A DNA stretch of 64,000 nt from Candidatus Dechloromonas phosphoritropha (GTDB taxonomy: Bacteria; Pseudomonadota; Gammaproteobacteria; Burkholderiales; Rhodocyclaceae), in the NCBI GenBank assembly GCA_016722705.1, contig JADKGN010000004.1, positions 1,426,001 to 1,490,000 on the forward strand, in the 5' to 3' direction. The notes below the pieces were generated by a model that searched no databases, was not told the origin of the DNA, and was given only the letters and a program-made list of their open reading frames with translations. Below, piece after piece: positions 1 through 9,093 of this stretch; positions within the stretch are counted from its first letter, which is position 1; the number at the start of each line of letters is the position of its first letter. The position numbers and the translations under genes are program-made.

Positions 1-2
1 CC

Positions 3-302
3 GAGCTTGCCGATGGTTTCATCGCTTTGCCCGGCGGCTTCGGAACCTTCGAGGAGTTCTGCGAAATCCTCACCTGGGGCCAGCTCGGATTCCATGTCAA
101 GCCGATGGGCCTGCTCAACATCAATGGCTTCTACGATCCGCTGCTCGCCCTCTTCGAGCGCGCGGTCGCGGAAGGCTTCCTGCGTGATGAGAACCGGGCG
201 ATGGCGCTAGCCGCAGGCGACATCGAGAGCCTGCTCGCGGTGATGGCCGCTTACCGCCCCGAGCCGGTCAGCAAGTGGCTGAAGGAAGAAAAGCAGTTGT
301 AA
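3..302 (+). CDS. LOG-family nucleotide phosphoribohydrolase, C-terminal part
   Basis: The reading frame is open from the window edge and ends at TAA 300-302, so the 5' end is missing. The visible part begins with the PGGxGTxxE motif (PGGFGTFEE) of the LOG/TIGR00730 Rossmann-fold family, which hydrolyses nucleoside 5'-monophosphates such as cytokinin ribotides to base and ribose phosphate. The remaining C-terminal helices (GFYDPLLALFERAVAEGF and onward) also fit the family. The TTG at 27 is an internal codon, not a start. It lies directly before a small gene on the same strand. The physiological substrate cannot be told from sequence. Confidence 0.85.
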   Translation, partial: ELADGFIALPGGFGTFEEFCEILTWGQLGFHVKPMGLLNINGFYDPLLALFERAVAEGFLRDENRAMALAAGDIESLLAVMAAYRPEPVSKWLKEEKQL

Positions 303-317
303 TTTTGGAGGACAATC

Positions 318-662
318 ATGGCACTCGTTTCCAATATTACCCACCAAACGTTGCAGACCAGTTCTCAACACACCAACGTTAATTGCACCTACGACATCGT
401 GACTGATGTACAAGAAATTCGGCACTTGCAACTCGACACCTATGGAAGCGCTGATTTATTCGTCACCCGGACGAAGGCCGGGGTCCAAGCCGTTGATTTT
501 CCTGGATTCCGGCCTTCGCCGGAATGACAATTCTGGAATAAATCAGCGTCTCCCTATGGCTCACCAAATCGGCAACTCCCTGGCAAGAAAAGCCAAAGCA
601 TTCGACTTTCTCCTCAAGCGATACAACTGATAAAAACCATCCTCGCCGTAAGCAACCTCTAA
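318..662 (+). pseudogene. Small conserved-type protein split by a 110-bp MITE
   Basis: ATG 318 follows a good ribosome binding site (GGAGG at 307). The first 42 codons read MALVSNITHQTLQ... to LQLDTYG, then run into the inverted-repeat element at 444-553. Removing the element plus one copy of the 4-bp duplication (444-557, 114 bp, 38 codons) restores one continuous frame ending at TAA 660-662: a 76-residue protein continuing SPNRQLPGKKSQSIRLS. That pattern (LQLDTYGS..., PGKxSQSI) resembles a family of about 70-residue proteins often carrying misleading names in databases; its function is not known to me. As it stands, translation runs through the element and stops at 527, giving 69 residues with a foreign C-terminus. 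It is probably non-functional. Confidence 0.75.
444..553. mobile_element. MITE-like palindromic element with CTAT target duplication
   Basis: Termini GGAAGCGCTGATTTATTC (444-461) and the complement of 536-553 (GGAGACGCTGATTTATTC) match at 16 of 18 positions. Inside lies a second large inverted repeat built around CGAAGGCCGG...CCGGCCTTCG, a motif common in dispersed proteobacterial palindromes. CTAT occurs on both sides (440-443 and 554-557), a 4-bp target duplication like those made by IS5-group transposases. There is no coding capacity, so it must be moved in trans. Assignment to IS5 rests only on the duplication length and is tentative. Confidence 0.85.
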
Positions 663-686
663 TTCACTCACAAATAGTGAGGAAAC

Positions 687-2294
<1,608 letters not shown>

Positions 2295-2297
2295 ATC

Positions 2298-2933
2298 GTG
2301 TATCTGCCCAAGCACTTTGCCGAAACCGACATCACCGAGATGCACGCGCTGATGCGGGCCAAGCCGCTCGCCACGCTGGTCAGCCATGGGCCGGATGGCC
2401 TGAACGCCAACCACATCCCGTTGCTGCTGACCGACGGCAAGCTGCAGGGCCATGTCGCCCGCGCCAACCCGCTGTGGCAAGAAGGCAAGGTGACCGGCGA
2501 AGTGCTGGTGATTTTCCACGGTGACGAAAGCTATATCAGCCCGTCCGGCTATGCGACCAAGGTCGAGCACGGCAAGGTCGTGCCAACCTGGAATTACGCG
2601 GCGGTGCACGCCTACGGCGAACTGCGGGTCATCGATGATCCGGCCTGGATTTTTGGGCAAATTTCGGCGTTGACCGCAACCCACGAAGACCCACTGTCGC
2701 AACCCTGGGCAGTGAGCGATGCGCCGGCCGATTACATCAAAATGATGCTCGGCGCCATCGTCGGTATCGAAATCAGCATCACCCGCCTGCTCGGCAAATG
2801 GAAAGTCAGCCAGAACCAGCCGCCCGAAAACCGGGCCAGCCTGATCGCCGTGCTGGAAAAGGCTGGCGACCCGATGGCCGGCCTGATCCGCCAGCGACAA
2901 CACAGGAGTGAGACAGATGTTTGTAAGCCTTGA
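2298..2933 (+). CDS. FMN-binding PaiB-family protein (putative negative regulator)
   Basis: GTG start 3 nt after the mccB stop; 211 residues. The N-terminus (MYLPKHFAETDITEMHALM) and the HGDESYISPSGYATK and VPTWNYAAVHAYG segments are characteristic of the PaiB/FMN-binding split-barrel family. The family is usually annotated as FMN-binding negative transcriptional regulator, though many members have no shown DNA-binding role. It lies between mccB and the hydratase gene and overlaps the latter by 17 bp, so it is cotranscribed with leucine catabolism. A regulatory or flavin-related role in this pathway is inference from position only. Confidence 0.85.
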   Translation: MYLPKHFAETDITEMHALMRAKPLATLVSHGPDGLNANHIPLLLTDGKLQGHVARANPLWQEGKVTGEVLVIFHGDESYISPSGYATKVEHGKVVPTWNYAAVHAYGELRVIDDPAWIFGQISALTATHEDPLSQPWAVSDAPADYIKMMLGAIVGIEISITRLLGKWKVSQNQPPENRASLIAVLEKAGDPMAGLIRQRQHRSETDVCKP

Positions 2934-3702
2934 AATCGAACTGAACGGCCCGGTTGCCACGATCTGGATGAACCGGCCCGACCTGCACAATGCCTTCGAC
3001 GAAATACTGATCGCCGAACTGACCGCCGCCTGCATCGCGCTGGATGAGGACAAGGATGCTCGCGTCGTCGTCCTCGCCGGGCGCGGCAAGAGTTTCTCGG
3101 CCGGTGCCGACCTGAACTGGATGAAGCACGCCGCCAACAATGGCGTCGACGAAAACCTCAATGACGCTCGCGCCCTGGCCCGCATGCTGCGCGTGCTGGC
3201 CGAAATGAAGAAACCGACGATTGCCCGCGTGCACGGTGCCGCACTCGGCGGCGGCACCGGTCTGACCGCCGCCTGCGACATTGCCGTCGCCTCGAGCAAG
3301 GCCTTTTTCGCGACGTCCGAAGTCAAGTTCGGCATCATCCCGTCGGCGATCAGTCCTTACGTCATGCGCGCCATCGGCGCCCGCCAGGCCTACCGTTACT
3401 TCCAGTCGGCCGAACGCATCGACGCCACCCGCGCCCACGAGCTGGGCCTCGTCCATGAAGCGGTCGCCCCGGAGCAACTTGACGCCAAGGTGCAGGAAAT
3501 CGTCAATGCCCTGATTCAGGGCGCCCCGCTCGCCCAGGCCGCCGCCAAGGATCTTATCCGTGCCGTCGATAACCAGCCGATCAACGACAACCTGGTCGAA
3601 GACACCGCTCATCGCATCGCCCATCTGCGCGCAACGCCGGAAGCCAGAGAAGGTATCGCTGCTTTCCTCGAAAAACGCTCACCGGCATGGATTGGGGACT
3701 AA
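2917..3702 (+). CDS. Methylglutaconyl-CoA hydratase (enoyl-CoA hydratase family)
   Basis: Crotonase-fold protein of 261 residues. It has the oxyanion-hole segments FSAGADLNWMKH (near residue 64) and HGAALGGGTGLTAACDIAVAS (near residue 107). In a leucine operon this enzyme hydrates 3-methylglutaconyl-CoA to HMG-CoA. Start ATG 2917 is chosen over the in-frame GTG 2908 because AGGAG (2904-2908) is spaced correctly for the ATG and overlaps the GTG. It sits between mccB and mccA, the classic liuC position. Substrate specificity is inferred from this context. Confidence 0.9.
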   Translation: MFVSLEIELNGPVATIWMNRPDLHNAFDEILIAELTAACIALDEDKDARVVVLAGRGKSFSAGADLNWMKHAANNGVDENLNDARALARMLRVLAEMKKPTIARVHGAALGGGTGLTAACDIAVASSKAFFATSEVKFGIIPSAISPYVMRAIGARQAYRYFQSAERIDATRAHELGLVHEAVAPEQLDAKVQEIVNALIQGAPLAQAAAKDLIRAVDNQPINDNLVEDTAHRIAHLRATPEAREGIAAFLEKRSPAWIGD

Positions 3703-3705
3703 GCC

Positions 3706-5724
3706 ATGTTCACCAAAATTCTGATTGCAAATAGGGGCGAGATCGCCTGCCGCGTCATCAAGACCGCCCGCCGCATGGGAATCCGCACCGTTGCCGTCTA
3801 TTCCGAGGCCGATGCCAACGCCCGCCACGTCCGGCTGGCCGACGAAGCCGTGCTGCTCGGCCCGGCGGCGGCCCGCGAGTCTTACCTCGTCGCCGACAAG
3901 ATCATCGATGCCTGCAAGCGTACCAGCGCCCAGGCCGTGCACCCCGGCTACGGCTTTCTTTCCGAGAATGCCGGTTTCGCCGATGCACTGGCCGCCAACG
4001 GCATCACCTTCATTGGCCCGCCGGCTTCGGCGATTCGCGCCATGGGCTCGAAATCCGAAGCCAAGAAGCTGATGGGTGCGGCCAGCGTGCCACTGACCCC
4101 GGGCTATCACGGTGACGACCAGGGGCCGGCGCTGCTGCACACCGAAGCCGACCAGATCGGCTATCCGGTGCTGATCAAGGCCGCCGCCGGCGGTGGTGGC
4201 AAGGGCATGCGCCTGGTCGAACAATCGCCTGACTTCCCCGATGCTCTCGCCTCGTGCAAGCGCGAGGCAACTTCCAGCTTCGGCAATGACCATGTGCTGA
4301 TCGAGAAATACATCACCCGGCCGCGCCACATCGAAATCCAGGTCTTTGCCGACACCCAGGGCAACTGCGTTTACCTGTTCGAGCGCGACTGCTCGGTACA
4401 GCGCCGCCACCAGAAGGTGTTGGAAGAAGCACCCGCTCCCGGCATGACACCCGAACGCCGCCGCCAGATGGGCGAAGCCGCCGTTGCCGCGGCGCAGGCC
4501 GTCGGCTATGTCGGCGCCGGCACCGTCGAGTTCATCGCCAATCAGGATGGCAGCTTCTACTTCATGGAAATGAACACCCGGCTGCAGGTCGAGCACCCAG
4601 TCACCGAAATGATCAGCGGCCAGGACCTCGTCGAATGGCAATTACGTGTCGCCGCCGGCGAGCCGCTGCCCTTGCGTCAGGATCAGCTCGAGCTACGCGG
4701 CCATGCGCTGGAAGCGCGCATTTACGCCGAGGACGCCAGCAAGGGTTTCCTGCCCGCCACCGGCACGCTGATCCGGCTGGTACCGCCTGCCGAGTCGCTC
4801 AATGTGCGCGTCGATACCGGCGTCGAGGAAGGTGACGAAATCACGCCTTACTACGACCCGATGATCGCCAAGCTGATCGTCTGGGACGAGAGTCGCGAAA
4901 ACTCCCGCGACGCCGCACTGGCCCGCATGCGCAAGGCGCTGGCCGATTATCAGGTAGCCGGGGTGACCACCAACATCGATTTCCTGTCCCGCCTGGTGGC
5001 CTGCCCGGCCTTTGCCGGTGCCGATCTCGATACCGGCCTGATCGAACGCCAGAAGAGCTTTCTGTTCCCCGAGGCTCAACCCGTGCCGCGCGATGCGCTG
5101 CTCGTCGCCACCGTCGGTGAGTTGCTCTGGGAGCAGTACGCCGCCCGCCAAGCCGCCAAAAGCAGCGGCGATCCATGGTCGCCCTGGCATGCCCGCGACG
5201 GCTGGCGCATGAACCTGACGGCGGCGCGCACGATCAGCTTCAAGGACGGCGACACCCTGATCGATGTTCGGGTGCGCTATGGCGACGGCCAGTGGGAACT
5301 GACCCTCAACGGCAAATCCACGCTGGCGCGCGGCAAGAAGCTCGAAGGTGACCGCTTTGCCGTCGAAATCGACGACCGCCGCCTGGTTGCCAGCGTTGTT
5401 TCGGTCGACGAGAAAAGAACCGTATTTTTGCAGGGAAGCACGTACTCACTCCTGCGCGATGACCCATTGCACCGTGTCGATGCTGGTGAGAGCCACGGCG
5501 GCGGCCTGACCGCACCGATGCCCGGCAAGGTCGTCGCGCTGCTCGCCCAGCCCGGCCAGAAGGTCGCCAAGGGCACGCCACTGCTCATCCTCGAAGCGAT
5601 GAAAATGGAACACACCATCACCGCCCCTGCCGCCGGCATTGTCAAGGCCTTCTGCTACGCCGCCGGCGAACAGGTCAGTGACGGCGCGGAGTTGGTCGAG
5701 TTCGAAGCTGAAGCCAGCAACTGA
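3706..5724 (+). CDS. mccA: Methylcrotonyl-CoA carboxylase, biotin carboxylase/carrier (alpha) subunit
   Basis: A 672-residue fusion. The N-terminal biotin carboxylase starts KILIANRGEIACR, has the ATP-grasp glycine loop AAAGGGGKGMR near residue 160 and the MNTRLQVEHPVTE segment near residue 290. The C-terminal biotinyl domain has the target lysine in EAMKMEHT near residue 633. It carboxylates biotin with bicarbonate and ATP and passes it to MccB. It follows the hydratase by 3 nt, and a hairpin follows the stop codon. Confidence 0.94.
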   Translation: MFTKILIANRGEIACRVIKTARRMGIRTVAVYSEADANARHVRLADEAVLLGPAAARESYLVADKIIDACKRTSAQAVHPGYGFLSENAGFADALAANGITFIGPPASAIRAMGSKSEAKKLMGAASVPLTPGYHGDDQGPALLHTEADQIGYPVLIKAAAGGGGKGMRLVEQSPDFPDALASCKREATSSFGNDHVLIEKYITRPRHIEIQVFADTQGNCVYLFERDCSVQRRHQKVLEEAPAPGMTPERRRQMGEAAVAAAQAVGYVGAGTVEFIANQDGSFYFMEMNTRLQVEHPVTEMISGQDLVEWQLRVAAGEPLPLRQDQLELRGHALEARIYAEDASKGFLPATGTLIRLVPPAESLNVRVDTGVEEGDEITPYYDPMIAKLIVWDESRENSRDAALARMRKALADYQVAGVTTNIDFLSRLVACPAFAGADLDTGLIERQKSFLFPEAQPVPRDALLVATVGELLWEQYAARQAAKSSGDPWSPWHARDGWRMNLTAARTISFKDGDTLIDVRVRYGDGQWELTLNGKSTLARGKKLEGDRFAVEIDDRRLVASVVSVDEKRTVFLQGSTYSLLRDDPLHRVDAGESHGGGLTAPMPGKVVALLAQPGQKVAKGTPLLILEAMKMEHTITAPAAGIVKAFCYAAGEQVSDGAELVEFEAEASN

Positions 5725-5734
5725 TTCATTTTCC

Positions 5735-5755
5735 GCCCCCGGCGTCGCCGGGGGC
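5735..5755 (+). terminator. GC-rich hairpin after mccA
   Basis: GCCCCCGGC pairs with GCCGGGGGC around a 3-nt loop, followed by ATCATTTCTA. The stem is strong but the T-run poor, so it may attenuate rather than stop transcription into the acyl-CoA synthetase gene. Confidence 0.5.
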
Positions 5756-5808
5756 ATCATTTCTACTACCCGCGACTGATCCCGGAAGAGGATCAGAGGA
5801 GACAAACC

Positions 5809-7500
5809 ATGCAAGAACAGTACAGCTACGTCCACGGCGCCAGCGAGAAACCGCTGATCGGTGAAACCATCGGCGATCATTTCGACAACATCTGCACGCG
5901 CTACGCCAACCGTCAGGCGCTGATCGTCCGCCACCAAAACGTGCGGATGACCTACGCCCAGCTCAAGGAAGTCGTCGACAACGTCGCCTGCGGCCTGCGC
6001 CGCCTCGGCCTTCAAGCAGGCGACCGCGTCGGTATCTGGTCACCCAATAATCTTGAATGGGTACTCACTCAGTTCGCAACAGCAAAGGCGGGTCTGGTCC
6101 AGGTCAACATCAATCCAGCCTATCGGCGTTCCGAACTGGAATTCGCCCTGAACAAGGTGGGCTGCAAGGGACTGATCCTGGCCCCCAGTTTCAAGACCAG
6201 CAACTATCTGGAAATGCTTCAGGATCTGGCGCCGGAACTGGCCAACACCCCGCCCGGACAGCTGCAGAGCGCGCGCCTGCCTGAGTTGCGCTGGGCCATC
6301 AGGCTCGGCGACGAGCGAACCCCGGGCATGCTCAATTTCAGCGAACTGTGCCACCCGGCCAGCCGGCCAGAACTCAACCAGCTTGCCGAAACCGGCCAGC
6401 AATTACAGTTCGACGACGCCATCAATATCCAGTTCACATCGGGCACCACCGGCGCCCCGAAAGGTGCAACGCTGACCCATCACAATGTGCTCAACAACGG
6501 CTTTTTCATCGGCGAGGCCATGCGCCTGACCGCGGAAGACCGCCTGTGCATCCCGGTTCCCTTCTACCACTGCTTCGGCATGGTGCTCGGTAACCTGGCC
6601 GCCCTGACCCATGGCTCAAGCATGATCATTCCGGCCGAAGGCTTCGATCCGCTGTCTACCCTGCAAAGCGTTGCCGAAGAGAAATGCACGGCCCTGCATG
6701 GCGTGCCGACCATGTTCATCGCCGCCCTGGATTATCCTGATTTCAAGTCCTTCGACCTGTCGAGCCTGCGCACCGGCATCATGGCCGGCAGTCCCTGCCC
6801 GATCGAGGTCATGAAGCGCGTCATCAGTGAAATGCACATGGAGCAGGTCACCATCGCCTACGGCATGACCGAAACCTCGCCGGTTTCCTTCCAGAGTTCG
6901 ACCGACGATCCGCTCGATCGTCGGGTATCCACGGTTGGTCGCGTGCAACCGCACGTCGAGGTCAAGATCGTCGACATCGACGGCCGCATCGTGCCGCGTG
7001 GCCAGCCCGGCGAGCTGCTGACGCGTGGCTATTCGGTCATGCTCGGCTACTGGGACGACGCGGCCCAGACAAGCGAGGCCATCGACCGGGCCGGCTGGAT
7101 GCACACCGGCGACCTCGCCGTGATCGACGACGGCGGCTACTGCAATATCGTCGGCCGCCTCAAGGACATGGTGATTCGCGGCGGCGAAAACATTTATCCG
7201 CGCGAGATCGAGGAATTCCTCTACCGCCACCCGAAAATCCAGGATGTGCAGGTTGTTGGCGTACCCGATCACAAGTACGGCGAAGAGCTCTGCGCCTTGA
7301 TCATCCTCAAAAACGGTCAGCGTTGTAGCGAGCAGGAAATCCGCGACTTCTGCCAAGGCCAGATCGCCCATTACAAGGTGCCACGCTACCTGCGTTTCGT
7401 CGATAATTTCCCGATGACCATCACCGGCAAGATCCAGAAATTCAAGATCCGCCAGCAGATGAGGCAGGAACTCAACCTTCAGGACGAGACGCACGCCTGA
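5809..7500 (+). CDS. AMP-binding acyl-CoA synthetase
   Basis: A 563-residue ANL-superfamily ligase. The phosphate-binding loop FTSGTTGAPKGATLTHHN lies near residue 208, the adenine motif AYGMTETSP near residue 352, the hinge segment GRLKDMVIRGGENIYPREIEE near residue 450, and the C-terminal catalytic lysine in TGKIQKFKIR. It activates a carboxylic acid to its CoA ester with ATP. ATG 5809 has GAGGAG upstream. Its place between mcc genes and an HMG-CoA lyase remnant suggests isovalerate or another branched short/medium-chain acid as substrate; this is inference. Confidence 0.9.
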   Translation: MQEQYSYVHGASEKPLIGETIGDHFDNICTRYANRQALIVRHQNVRMTYAQLKEVVDNVACGLRRLGLQAGDRVGIWSPNNLEWVLTQFATAKAGLVQVNINPAYRRSELEFALNKVGCKGLILAPSFKTSNYLEMLQDLAPELANTPPGQLQSARLPELRWAIRLGDERTPGMLNFSELCHPASRPELNQLAETGQQLQFDDAINIQFTSGTTGAPKGATLTHHNVLNNGFFIGEAMRLTAEDRLCIPVPFYHCFGMVLGNLAALTHGSSMIIPAEGFDPLSTLQSVAEEKCTALHGVPTMFIAALDYPDFKSFDLSSLRTGIMAGSPCPIEVMKRVISEMHMEQVTIAYGMTETSPVSFQSSTDDPLDRRVSTVGRVQPHVEVKIVDIDGRIVPRGQPGELLTRGYSVMLGYWDDAAQTSEAIDRAGWMHTGDLAVIDDGGYCNIVGRLKDMVIRGGENIYPREIEEFLYRHPKIQDVQVVGVPDHKYGEELCALIILKNGQRCSEQEIRDFCQGQIAHYKVPRYLRFVDNFPMTITGKIQKFKIRQQMRQELNLQDETHA

Positions 7501-7526
7501 TCCGCACTACTCCAGAGAGGAAAGCC

Positions 7527-7760
7527 ATGGCCTCTTCTGCCAAGGCACAAATCGTCGAAGTCGGCCCGCGCGACGGTCTGCAGAATGAAGCGCAGGTCGT
7601 GCCGACTGCCCCATGAAGATCGAGCTGATCAACCGTCTGGCCGATACGGGCTTGCACGTCATCGAGGCGACTTCGTTCGTCTCGCCGAAGTGGGTACCGC
7701 AGATGGGCGACAACGCGGCGGTCATGCAGGGCATCACCAGGCAGCCAAAAACCGTGGTCT
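7527..7760 (+). pseudogene. HMG-CoA lyase 5' fragment, frameshifted and truncated
   Basis: ATG 7527 has a good ribosome binding site (AGAGAGGAAA). The first codons (QIVEVGPRDGLQNEAQVVPTA) match the intact HMG-CoA lyase at 17191. A 2-nt insertion near 7609-7612 (GCCCCATGAAG versus GCCATCAAG) then throws the frame into TGA 7614-7616. Homology resumes in another frame (MKIELINRLAD..., to MQGITRQP) and ends near 7760, where integron/IS sequence begins. By eye the shared roughly 230 bp are about 85-90% identical to the intact copy, so this is not a fresh duplication. This is probably the original last gene of the leucine operon, destroyed when the integron region arrived. Confidence 0.85.
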
Positions 7761-7768
7761 GTCTCGAC

Positions 7769-7854
7769 TGGCGCTAAGTTAATGACTTATTGCGTCCGCT
7801 TTTTCAGCCACAATGCTGGCGATGAGCATGCTGGACGGCCTTAACTTAGCGCCA
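7769..7854. repeat. 86-bp element with perfect 14-bp inverted termini
   Basis: TGGCGCTAAGTTAA at 7769-7782 is perfectly repeated inverted at 7841-7854. The right terminus supplies the stop codon of the truncated intI frame. No clean target duplication flanks it, but a loose direct repeat GGTCTGTCTCGAC / GGTCTGTCCCGGC is present (7757-7769 and 7859-7871). It may be a MITE or the fused ends of a deleted IS. The family is not identified. Confidence 0.6.
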
Positions 7855-8017
7855 TTCTGGTCTGTCCCGGCTTGTCTGCGCCGGGTTGTCTGCGAACCCA
7901 ATAGACATAAGCATCCTCAGTACGTATGCTGTAATGCAAATAACGGATACGCTCACGCAGTTGATCGAGCACTTTCACAGACTGAAGAGGCGGCAGCGGT
8001 GCAGTGCTGCTTTTCAT
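7841..8017 (-). pseudogene. intI: Integron integrase, N-terminal stub
   Basis: Reading leftward from ATG 8017, the first roughly 44 codons (MKSSTAPLPPLQSVKVLDQL, then RERIRYLHYSIRTEDAYVYWVR) are the characteristic N-terminus of integron tyrosine recombinases. Homology stops near 7885; the frame continues with 14 unrelated residues to TAA at 7841 inside the inverted-repeat element. The whole catalytic part (R, K, HxxR, Y) is gone, so cassettes here cannot be moved by a local integrase. The promoter with a LexA box and the attI site lie upstream in the usual arrangement (intI divergent from the cassettes). Confidence 0.9.
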
Positions 8018-8029
8018 GGTTATTTAATA

Positions 8030-8045
8030 CTGGATAAGAACACAG
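8030..8045. promoter_or_regulatory. LexA box in the intI promoter
   Basis: CTG-N10-CAG with flanks TA and TA (TACTGGATAAGAACACAGTA) matches the E. coli-type SOS box. It lies 13-28 bp before the intI start codon. LexA control of intI is established for several integrons, and the site is preserved here although the integrase gene is dead. Confidence 0.8.
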
Positions 8046-8094
8046 TATAATTACCGGAAAGCAATACAGCAAGTGACTTTCAACGCAACAAACG

Positions 8095-8159
8095 ACGCCG
8101 AGTTAGGGAGCAAGCGCCATAGTTATGCAGCAAAAATGCTCCCGATAACAAAGTTGAAC
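8095..8159 (+). other. attI: attI recombination site
   Basis: The stretch resembles class 1 attI by eye: GAGCAAGCGCC, GTTATGCAGCA, then a CTCCC block and AACAAAGTTGAAC, corresponding to the attI1 pattern of GAGCAGC, GTTACGCAGCA, GCCCT and AACAAAGTTAGGC. The crossover core GTTGAAC (GTTRRRY) is at 8153-8159. It sits between the LexA-controlled intI promoter and the cassettes, as expected. Recombination would cut after G 8153. Confidence 0.85.
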
Positions 8160-8244
8160 TAAACCGCTAACGCGGTGGTAAGCGAGCTCAAGCACGGCGA
8201 TCCTTTTTCCTGGGAATGTTCCCAAGTTGAAAGAGGAGAACGAG

Positions 8245-9087
8245 ATGAGCACACTCAGGCAGCGGATGAACGAGGCGATGGTGTTACGGGGCGTCGCCGA
8301 GCGCACCAAGGAAACCTATCTGGCCTGCGTCAGTGGCTTGGCAAAGCACTACGGACGATCCCCTGACACCCTTGATGCTGCGGCGATCCAGGGCTATCTG
8401 CTGCACCTGATCAGCGAGCGGAAACTTGCCTATTCCAGCGTCAATCAGGCCGTCTGCGCCATTCGCTTTCTCTTTGCCGTCGTCCTTGGGCAACGGGAAG
8501 TCGCCTTCGATATTCCGATGGCCAAGGTCCCCAAACGACTACCGCAAATCCTCACCCGCGAGGAAATCAGCCGCCTGCTCGCCCACGGCCGTGACATCCG
8601 TGCCCGTACCTTGCTGACCACCACCTACGCCGCCGGTCTGCGCCTTTCCGAAGTCTGCAATCTCCAACTGGCCGACATCGAATCCTCGCCCGAGCGCATG
8701 TGCCTCAAGGTTCGCCAAGGTAAAGGCAGCAAGGATCGATATACCTTGCTCTCGCCCCGTCTTCTCGCCACGTTGCGTCTTTACTGGCGCGTCGCTCGCC
8801 CCAGCCATTGGCTGTTTCCCAACCGCACTGGCAACGGCCCACTTTACGATCAGACGGCTCAGCGCATCTATCACGCTGCTCGCAGTGCCGCCGGCATCGA
8901 GCGCGGCGGCGGCATTCATACCTTGCGCCACGCTTTCGCGACGCACCTGCTGGAAGCCGGCGTCGATATCCACACCATCCAGCGCCTGCTCGGTCACGGT
9001 CATGTCGGCACCACCATGCGTTACTTCCACTTGGCGCAAACCCACCTGACCGGGACCACCTCGCCGCTTGAACTACTGACCGACTGA
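8245..9087 (+). CDS. Tyrosine recombinase of IS91-type element 1
   Basis: A 280-residue site-specific recombinase. ATG 8245 (MSTLRQRMNEAM) follows AGAGGAG. The N-terminal SAM-like core-binding domain covers about residues 1-85. The catalytic set is complete: R in AAGLRLSEV near residue 133, K in GKGSKDRY, HxxR in HTLRHAFATH, and H plus tyrosine in LLGHGHVGTTMRYFH. Such integrases regularly precede the HUH transposase in IS91-type elements; their exact role in transposition is unclear. It appears functional, unlike its counterpart at 15993-16940. Confidence 0.9.
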   Translation: MSTLRQRMNEAMVLRGVAERTKETYLACVSGLAKHYGRSPDTLDAAAIQGYLLHLISERKLAYSSVNQAVCAIRFLFAVVLGQREVAFDIPMAKVPKRLPQILTREEISRLLAHGRDIRARTLLTTTYAAGLRLSEVCNLQLADIESSPERMCLKVRQGKGSKDRYTLLSPRLLATLRLYWRVARPSHWLFPNRTGNGPLYDQTAQRIYHAARSAAGIERGGGIHTLRHAFATHLLEAGVDIHTIQRLLGHGHVGTTMRYFHLAQTHLTGTTSPLELLTD

Positions 9088-9093
9088 GGGCGC

